A stretch of DNA of 64,000 bases from NCBI GenBank assembly GCA_003140595.1, contig PLKG01000098.1:54081-118080 (forward strand), read 5' to 3'. The notes beneath the pieces were generated by a model. That model was not told where the DNA came from, did no database searches, and saw nothing but the letters and a program-made list of their open reading frames with translations. Position 1 is the stretch's first letter, and every line of letters starts with the position of its first letter. Made by a program: the position numbers and the translations under genes. Positions 58,184 to 64,000 of the stretch are shown here, piece after piece. This DNA comes from Acidimicrobiaceae bacterium. GTDB taxonomy: Bacteria > Actinomycetota > Acidimicrobiia > Acidimicrobiales > Bog-793.

Positions 58184-59383
58184 GTGCGCGTCCTGGCCGC
58201 TTGCTCCCTTGGCGGTGCCGGTCACTTCAACCCGCTTGTTCCGTTTCTTGAAGCAGCGCAGCGTCGAGGTGACGAGACACTCGTGATAGGGCCGCCCGCG
58301 ATGGATGAGCTGGTGACCGCCAGCGGGTTCTCGTTCCAGCGCGGTGCTGAGCCGTCCGATGCCGACATCGCGTCCATTAGGGAGAAGTTCCTCGTTGTGT
58401 CTCGCGCTGAGGCGCTCGTGCTGGGTAACCGGGAGCTCTTCGGGCGACTGGCCGCTAGGGCCATGCTGCCTTCGATGGAGCAGACCTACCACGATTGGGT
58501 CCCGCAGCTGATCCTGCGCGAGCCGTGCGAGTACGCCTCGGTTATCGCCCAGCCACCTGGTCAGGCTGTGACCGCGCAGGTCGCCATCTCTCTCGCCGAG
58601 GCTGAAGCCGCGTCGATCGTTGCAGCAGGCCCCGCTTTGGAGGAGCACCGCAGGGGAGTGGTCGACGAGCTGTGGGCCAGCCCGTATCTGACCTGCTTCC
58701 CGGAGTCTCTGGACCCCTCGCCTTTTCCTACGACAATCCGGTTCTGCCACAGTGCGCGGGCGTCGTTGCGGCCACTTCCTGCCTGGTGGGACAGTGCCGA
58801 CACCCCGCTTGTCTATGTGAGCTTCGGAACCGTGCTTGGGAACATTTCGATAGCCGCCGACGTGTATCGAACGGCCATGGCCGCCGTCGATGGGCTCGGC
58901 GTCCGGGTACTGCTGACCGTCGGTCGGGGGTTTGATCCTTCACGACTCGGTTCCCTGCCTTCGAACGTCCACGTCGAGCCATGGGTGGACCACGCCGATG
59001 TGCTCGCCGAAGCCGACGTCGTAGTCTGTCACGGGGGCTCCGGGACGGTCTGCGGCGCTCTAGCAGTCGGAGTGCCGCTGGTCATGGTGCCGCGCTTCGC
59101 CGACCAGTTCGAAAACGCCAGGCGGATCACAGACGCGCGAGCCGGCCGCACCGTGGAGCTGAGGACCGCACTGGAGACAAGAAGCCAGCCCCACCTCGAC
59201 GAGGAACACGAGTCGCGCCGGATCCGGGTCGCTGTGGAGGAAGTGCTGTCAAACCCTTCATACCAGCGACACGCCGGTCGCCTCGCCCGCGAGATGAGGG
59301 CATGGCCCACGGCCGAGGAAGTCCTCGCTCGGCTGTCGGCTCAAACCAACATCGCTGAGCCAATCCAGCCGAAGACGCCGTGA
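58184..59383 (+). CDS. GT1-type glycosyltransferase (MGT/UGT-like)
   Basis: VLAACSLGGAGHFNPLVPFLEAAQRRGDE; VEPWVDHADVLAEADVVVCHGGSGTVCGALAVGVPLVMVPRFADQFENARRI. Confidence 0.9.
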   Translation: MRVLAACSLGGAGHFNPLVPFLEAAQRRGDETLVIGPPAMDELVTASGFSFQRGAEPSDADIASIREKFLVVSRAEALVLGNRELFGRLAARAMLPSMEQTYHDWVPQLILREPCEYASVIAQPPGQAVTAQVAISLAEAEAASIVAAGPALEEHRRGVVDELWASPYLTCFPESLDPSPFPTTIRFCHSARASLRPLPAWWDSADTPLVYVSFGTVLGNISIAADVYRTAMAAVDGLGVRVLLTVGRGFDPSRLGSLPSNVHVEPWVDHADVLAEADVVVCHGGSGTVCGALAVGVPLVMVPRFADQFENARRITDARAGRTVELRTALETRSQPHLDEEHESRRIRVAVEEVLSNPSYQRHAGRLAREMRAWPTAEEVLARLSAQTNIAEPIQPKTP

Positions 59384-59493
59384 CAACCCATCTGTACGGC
59401 CGGTGCGGGACTGCCGTAGGCCCCGCACCGCGCACCGATCTCGGAACCGCGATTGCTGGCAGACTCAGATTGTGACATTTCGGCGACGCACGC

Positions 59494-60108
59494 TCAACGC
59501 GTCCTGACCAGCTCGAATGCCACGACGAACAAGAAGCCAATCGTTCCTGCGTAGAAGGCTCTCTCGACGACGCCGAAATAGTGGCGCATCGACTCGCTTC
59601 GCCGGGCTGCACCCATCGAGATCAGGCAGACGAGCATCGCAATCCCGAGTCCGGCGATCGGCCCGCGTGCGTGCACCCATACGTTCGATCTACCGAGATC
59701 GGTCCCCAGCCGCAGTGCAGCAAGCGTGGCGCCTCCGAACGCCGCGAGCGCGAGCAATCCGTGCCAGCGGCCGGACTCGGTGCGTGCGGCGCCCGGAACG
59801 TCCATTGGGAACCAACTGATGGCGAGACGTGCTGCACCGAAGATCACGAGGAAGAGGACAACGAGCGGAGCACCACCGATGCCGAGCTCCGAGATTCCGA
59901 TCGCGGCAGCGATGGCGGCGATTCCCATCGCGATTGTCTGGACCCGATAACCGAGCCGGTAGGAAGTGATCCCGTACTGGCTCACTGGATTCGTGAGCGG
60001 CGAGAGTCCAGTGGGAAGCACGTGAAGAACGACGAGTGTCAGCAGACATGACGCCGAACCGGCGATTGCGATCGAACCCGTGACGGTGAAAACCTCTGGA
60101 CTTGTCAC
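59494..60108 (-). CDS. DUF998-like membrane protein
   Basis: VLHVLPTGLSPLTNPVSQYGITSYRLGYRVQTIAMGIAAIAAAIG; ISWFPMDVPGAARTESGRWHGLLALAAF. Confidence 0.75.
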   Translation of the reverse strand: MTSPEVFTVTGSIAIAGSASCLLTLVVLHVLPTGLSPLTNPVSQYGITSYRLGYRVQTIAMGIAAIAAAIGISELGIGGAPLVVLFLVIFGAARLAISWFPMDVPGAARTESGRWHGLLALAAFGGATLAALRLGTDLGRSNVWVHARGPIAGLGIAMLVCLISMGAARRSESMRHYFGVVERAFYAGTIGFLFVVAFELVRTR

Positions 60109-60197
60109 GAAAAGGAAGGTTACGCCTGGTGCTTGCGAAGGCTCGCGCCTACGCGCGAAAACAGAACGCCGCCCCCAACACCGGGAAGCGCAGAACG

Positions 60198-60560
60198 TCA
60201 CTCCCCCGTTGTGCCGTCGAGCAGCTCTCGCGTCGCGTCGGCGTGTCCCGCGTGCCGAGCAGTCTCGTTGATCGGGTGGAGCAGCACCCAACGCAGATAC
60301 TTGCCTTGGCCTCCACATCCGCGGCAAGGCTCCGTGAGTGACATCGCCCGGACTGCAGCGTCGGTGGCCTCGCCCCGCTTGCGGTAGGGGGTCAGAGCGG
60401 CTTCGATGCTCAGCTCCGGGCCCGGCCTGAACTCGGCCTCCTCCCTGGTCACCTCCTCGCCGAACTTGCGGAAGGGCGTGCAGTGATACCAAGAGCGGGC
60501 GCGGCTAGTCTTCTCGCCGTCGCGCCGCGCGGCGCCGCAAGTGTAGGAGCCGACCTTGCC
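60198..60560 (-). pseudogene. DinB/DUF664-like gene, 5'-truncated near the tRNA fragment
   Basis: Open frame ...RARSWYHCTPFRKFGEEVTREEAEFRPGPELSIEAALTPYRKRGEATDAAVRAMSLTEPCRG...YLRWVLLHPINETARHAGHADATRELLDGTTGE*; no full N-terminal DUF664 region. Confidence 0.5.
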
Positions 60561-60609
60561 CTCGATGCGGCGGACCTGCTCAGCGCATGGCAGCTGTGAG
60601 TTCGGTTTC

Positions 60610-60658
60610 TGGCAGCCCCAACGGGATTCGAACCCGTGTCTCCACCCTGAGAGGGTAG
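60610..60658 (-). tRNA. tRNA-Glu(CTC) 3' fragment: candidate att site/integration scar
   Basis: Reverse complement CTACCCTCTCAGGGTGGAGACACGGGTTCGAATCCCGTTGGGGCTGCCA: anticodon arm with CTC, T-arm, 3' acceptor strand and encoded CCA; no D-arm or 5' acceptor. Confidence 0.8.
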
Positions 60659-60723
60659 ATTCATGCCCAGGTCACGGCTACCTTTTCTTGCCTCGTGCGT
60701 TCCCCGTGCATTAGTGTCGGACC

Positions 60724-61824
60724 ATGGCCAGCAAGTACAGGACGAGGAGGGCCTTCGGGGGTGTCCGTCGCCTGCCCTCGGGGCGCTACCAGGCGACGTA
60801 CTGGCACAACGGCAAGCAATTCAAGGGTGAAAGCACCTTCGGCGCCAAGGCGGACGCTCACAAGTGGCTCACCATCGTCGAGGCCGATCTCCACCGGGGC
60901 CAGTGGATGGAAGCTTCGAAAACCCAGGACACCACTTTTTCTGAATACGCACAGGCCTGGATTGCTCGACGTTCGGGAACCAAGCTGAGGGCGACGACCG
61001 AAGCAAAGTACCGCGGGCTGCTCGATCGCCACATCTTGCCGACCTTTGGCGACTGCAACTTGTCCGAGATCGACCCGGATCGGGTCGAGGCTTGGTATTA
61101 CCCGCTCAAGCGCCAGCACCCTCCGACCGCAGCCGGTGCGTACCGGCTGATGGCGACGATCTGCAACACGGCCGTCAGGATGGACGTGATCGCAAAGTCA
61201 CCTTGCCGCGTCGAAGGTGGCGCCACGGAGGCTTCCACAGAGCGTCCGGTCATAACCCGGGACGAGCTGCAGTGGGCCGTCGACTCCGTGCCTGATCGTT
61301 ACCGGGCAGCGCTCTTGTTGGCGGCCTGGTGCCAATTGCGCCGGAGCGAAGTGCTGGGGCTGCAACGAGGCGATATCGACCTCGATGCGGGCTCGATCCA
61401 CGTCCGTCGAGCCTGGGTCGTGGCTCCTGACGGCAAGCGTTGCCAGCAGGGTCCGAAGACCGAGGCAGGTGACAGAACGCTGTACATGACCGAAGACGTG
61501 CGTACGGCACTGCGAGCGCACCTTGCGACCTATGTCGGACCGCAGGCGAGCGCCTGGCTCTTCCCGAACAAGGACGGCACTGCACCTGTCATCCATCGGA
61601 CCTTCTCCCGTGTGTGGGAGCGGGCTCGACGGGTCTCCGGCCGCGAGGATCTTCGCTTCCACGACCTCAGACATTCGGGCTTGACATGGTTTGCTCAAGC
61701 TGGCGCCACCCAGGCGGACCTGATGCACCAGGCCGGCCACGCAAGCCCAGCGGCAGCTAGCCGGTATCAGCACGCCGAAGCTGAGCGGGCCAAGATGCTG
61801 GTCGCGAAAATGGCCGCGCCGTAG
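60724..61824 (+). CDS. int: Tyrosine recombinase / phage-type site-specific integrase
   Basis: AAWCQLRRSEVLGLQRGDIDL (Arg I), RFHDLRHSGLTWFAQAGATQADLMHQAGHASPAAASRYQHAE (HxxR...H...Y). Confidence 0.95.
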   Translation: MASKYRTRRAFGGVRRLPSGRYQATYWHNGKQFKGESTFGAKADAHKWLTIVEADLHRGQWMEASKTQDTTFSEYAQAWIARRSGTKLRATTEAKYRGLLDRHILPTFGDCNLSEIDPDRVEAWYYPLKRQHPPTAAGAYRLMATICNTAVRMDVIAKSPCRVEGGATEASTERPVITRDELQWAVDSVPDRYRAALLLAAWCQLRRSEVLGLQRGDIDLDAGSIHVRRAWVVAPDGKRCQQGPKTEAGDRTLYMTEDVRTALRAHLATYVGPQASAWLFPNKDGTAPVIHRTFSRVWERARRVSGREDLRFHDLRHSGLTWFAQAGATQADLMHQAGHASPAAASRYQHAEAERAKMLVAKMAAP

Positions 61825-61830
61825 CCCTAG

Positions 61831-61884
61831 AACACTAATATAAGTCTTCTTGCCTTGAGAGCCGGGAACACTTATACTTGCAGC
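61831..61884 (+). promoter_or_regulatory. Promoter plus repeat operator of the AbiE-like operon
   Basis: TTGCCT (61850-55), 17 nt, TATACT (61873-78), ATG at 61885; inverted repeat TATAAGT/ACTTATA (61839-45/61870-76) and direct repeat AACACTAATA/AACACTTATA (61831/61867). Confidence 0.55.
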
Positions 61885-62544
61885 ATGACGGTAGAAATGG
61901 AGCGGCCCAAGACACGAAGGTGGGGCGAGGCCACCTCTCGCGCCGTCCGGCTCCTCGCGGTCCGCACCGTCCCCACGTTGCAGGTCGACCTCGCAAGGGA
62001 ACTCGGCATCACCCAGCCGCGCGTCTCACAGATCGGAAGACTCCTCGCAACCGAGGACGTCAGGTTCGCGGACGTGCACGAGGCGGACCAACGCGCCCGG
62101 CTGGTTCTTCTATACGCGCTCCATCACGCTCCAGCGGTCGTGACCGAGACACTCTGGTACGACATCGACCCCTCACACGAACAGGTCGCCCGTGCCGTTG
62201 CCTACCTCGTAGAAGCCGGCGCCGTGGCAGTCGTCTCAGCCGACGCCGCCCCCGACTTCGTCGCTCCTTGGCGGTCGCCGACGCTAACGGTGATCTACAC
62301 CAACCTCGACGCGCCGCTCGACTCGGCCGGCTTCGTCCCCGCCATGGCCAGGGGCGAGGCGAGCATCGTCCTCCGCCACGTGTCCGACCCGAGCCTGCTC
62401 GAACCATGGCAAGCCCCGAGGGAGGCGCCATTCCCCCTTGCGCACCCGTTGCAGCAGATATGGGACCTGCGTGACCTCGGCGGAGAGGACAGGTTCGAGG
62501 CCTCCGAGCGGCTCATGCGCCGCGTCGTGATGGGCACCCTATGA
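61885..62544 (+). CDS. HTH protein, AbiEi-like antitoxin candidate
   Basis: PTLQVDLARELGITQPRVSQIGRLLATED winged-HTH; C-terminal PLAHPLQQIWDLRDLGGEDRFEASERLMRRV resembles AbiEi-type antitoxin C-termini. Confidence 0.6.
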   Translation: MTVEMERPKTRRWGEATSRAVRLLAVRTVPTLQVDLARELGITQPRVSQIGRLLATEDVRFADVHEADQRARLVLLYALHHAPAVVTETLWYDIDPSHEQVARAVAYLVEAGAVAVVSADAAPDFVAPWRSPTLTVIYTNLDAPLDSAGFVPAMARGEASIVLRHVSDPSLLEPWQAPREAPFPLAHPLQQIWDLRDLGGEDRFEASERLMRRVVMGTL

Positions 62545-62633
62545 AGGTGGCAATGCGACAAACCGTCCCGCAACCGGTGGCGGAGGAACGATGACGGCGG
62601 GCGACTGCAGGGGCCGCGATGCTGGGAGATCCC

Positions 62634-63623
62634 ATGGCGACGCGTAGGTGCATGTCCATGGAGACGAGCGACGGCAAGCCATGCGAGAACGAGGTCGACG
62701 TTGGGTCGGCTTTCTGTGGCGCGGGCCACCTGTGCGTCTCGCCGCCCGGCAGTCATGCTCCGCTTGCGCCCACGTCTGCGCCGTCAGACCCGCGCCCGGT
62801 CGAGGACATCCTGGCTGTCTCTGGCGGCGGGACGGATCGGCTGGTGATGATGAGTCCGTCGGCAGCGGACGATGGCGGGTTCGTTGCGATGGCCGACGTG
62901 ACGAGGGCGGCAGGGCTGGCGGAGATGGGCGCCGACTACCGGCTGCTCGGTGGGATCGCCGTGATGCTCCACATCTTGCGCCTCGGCATCGACGTGCCCC
63001 TCCGGAGGACAGGCGACGCCGACTTCGGAGTTCCGCCGCACGTGCTGAAGTCCGGTCGCCTGGTCGAGGAACTGGAAGCCATGGGCTACAAGAAAACGAG
63101 CGGTTGCACCTGGGAGCGCGTGCTCGACGGACGGCGGACGGCGTCGACCGATCTGCTCATACCTGCGTACACCTCACGGCCGCGAGTCAACAAGAAGATC
63201 AACAGCAACGGGACCAAGGTCGTGACGACCGAGGTGCCCGGTCTCGCCGAGGCGCTCAGGCGCACGCCCGTGCGATTGCCGGTCCGCTTCGTCCTCTCTG
63301 ATCGGCGTGCGATCGAGACCGAGGTGCTGCTCCCCGATGCCGTGGGAATGTTGCTCCTGAAGGCGGGCGCGAGAAAGGTCCGCAACGAGGAGCGCGACTC
63401 GACCGACTTGTGGCGATGCCTCGAGGTGGCTGCTGCAGAGGGCGTGACATCCAGTGACCTCCCCACCGATCCGGTCATCGGGGACCTCGGCGCGGTCCTC
63501 CGCGAAGAACTCCGACGAGGAGGCCGGTCGATCCCAGCCATCACCAAGGAACTGACGCCCACGGCGGCGGGTCGTATAGAGACTCGGATCCAGGCGTTGC
63601 TCCTGAGAGTCACCGGCTCCTGA
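62634..63623 (+). CDS. AbiEii-like nucleotidyltransferase with N-terminal Cys/His-rich motif
   Basis: LLGGIAVMLHILRLGIDVPLRRTGDADFGVPP (GG...TxDxD nucleotidyltransferase motif); N-terminal CMSMETSDGKPCENEVDVGSAFCGAGHLC. Confidence 0.65.
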   Translation: MATRRCMSMETSDGKPCENEVDVGSAFCGAGHLCVSPPGSHAPLAPTSAPSDPRPVEDILAVSGGGTDRLVMMSPSAADDGGFVAMADVTRAAGLAEMGADYRLLGGIAVMLHILRLGIDVPLRRTGDADFGVPPHVLKSGRLVEELEAMGYKKTSGCTWERVLDGRRTASTDLLIPAYTSRPRVNKKINSNGTKVVTTEVPGLAEALRRTPVRLPVRFVLSDRRAIETEVLLPDAVGMLLLKAGARKVRNEERDSTDLWRCLEVAAAEGVTSSDLPTDPVIGDLGAVLREELRRGGRSIPAITKELTPTAAGRIETRIQALLLRVTGS

Positions 63624-63803
63624 CGATCTGACGGAGGACAGCCTCAATCCCGCCTTCGTACGTCAAGTCGTCGACTCTTCTCGATGAGCCCGTGATGCTG
63701 AAGTGCCTGTGTGAGGTGCTTCGGCATCTACCGAAGGTGCGTCAGCCTCAGGGTTCACGGCAGCCGGTTTGCTGACTGTCTGCTTGATCTGGCTGCGTCG
63801 TGG

Positions 63804-63998
63804 TCACAGCTGGCTTGCAATCGCCTCTCCACGACTCCGGGGAAATTTGGGGGCGTCAAGCCGCCCGTGCCTGACGTGAGGGTGGCGAGCATCATCAAGC
63901 CAGGCAGTGATCTCGGCCGGGTCGAAGCGGACAAGCCACCCAACCTTCAGGTAGGGCACCCGTCGTTCGGCGATGAGTCGGCGGATGTGGCGAATGCT
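63804..63998 (-). CDS. Excisionase/HTH_17-like protein, C-terminal part (runs off window end)
   Basis: SIRHIRRLIAERRVPYLKVGWLVRFDPAEITAWLDDARHPHVRHGRLDAPKFPRSRGEAIASQL*; not in the ORF track because its start is outside the window. Confidence 0.8.
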   Translation of the reverse strand, partial: SIRHIRRLIAERRVPYLKVGWLVRFDPAEITAWLDDARHPHVRHGRLDAPKFPRSRGEAIASQL

Positions 63999-64000
63999 CA

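Larger units (their letters stand above)
60658..64000. mobile_element. Left end of a tRNA-Glu-targeting integrated element (continues beyond window)
   Basis: 3' tRNA scar, adjacent tyrosine integrase, accessory two-gene locus, excisionase-like ORF. Confidence 0.65.

Overview
This 64 kb, high-GC window looks actinobacterial; Acidimicrobiia-like is an inference from gene content. No rRNA or CRISPR array was seen. Most of the left part (1-45 kb) is ordinary chromosome: a suf operon (sufD fragment, small Cys-rich ORF, sufB), fumC, an NlpC/P60 hydrolase, a MarR/MFS/DoxX-Rieske operon, an aldo/keto reductase, a GNAT-acyl-CoA synthetase fusion, a convergent hypE-hypF / hypD-hypC hydrogenase-maturation cluster with no structural hydrogenase genes in view, a PLD-like protein, an acyl-CoA synthetase, a beta-propeller-like repeat protein fused to an SGNH-type domain, a GMC oxidase, rpiA and an SMP-30-like protein. 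The right part (45.8-64 kb) is accessory. It has a secreted repeat protein with an almost identical internal 291-nt cassette, a degenerate full-length tRNA-Glu-like gene (48447-48517), a truncated MNT/HEPN pair, a duplicated PadR/ABC system with two matching ATAC-NNN-GTAT operators, a decayed VOC gene, a truncated DinB gene, and a 3' tRNA-Glu fragment (60610-60658) next to a tyrosine integrase. Beyond that scar are an AbiEi/AbiEii-like pair, whose toxin-like partner carries an unusual Cys-rich N-terminus, and an excisionase-like ORF running off the window edge. My best candidate for an undescribed system is the two-gene module at 61885-63623, on what looks like the left end of an integrated element at a tRNA-Glu locus. 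All family calls come from reading motifs by eye; no database search was run.
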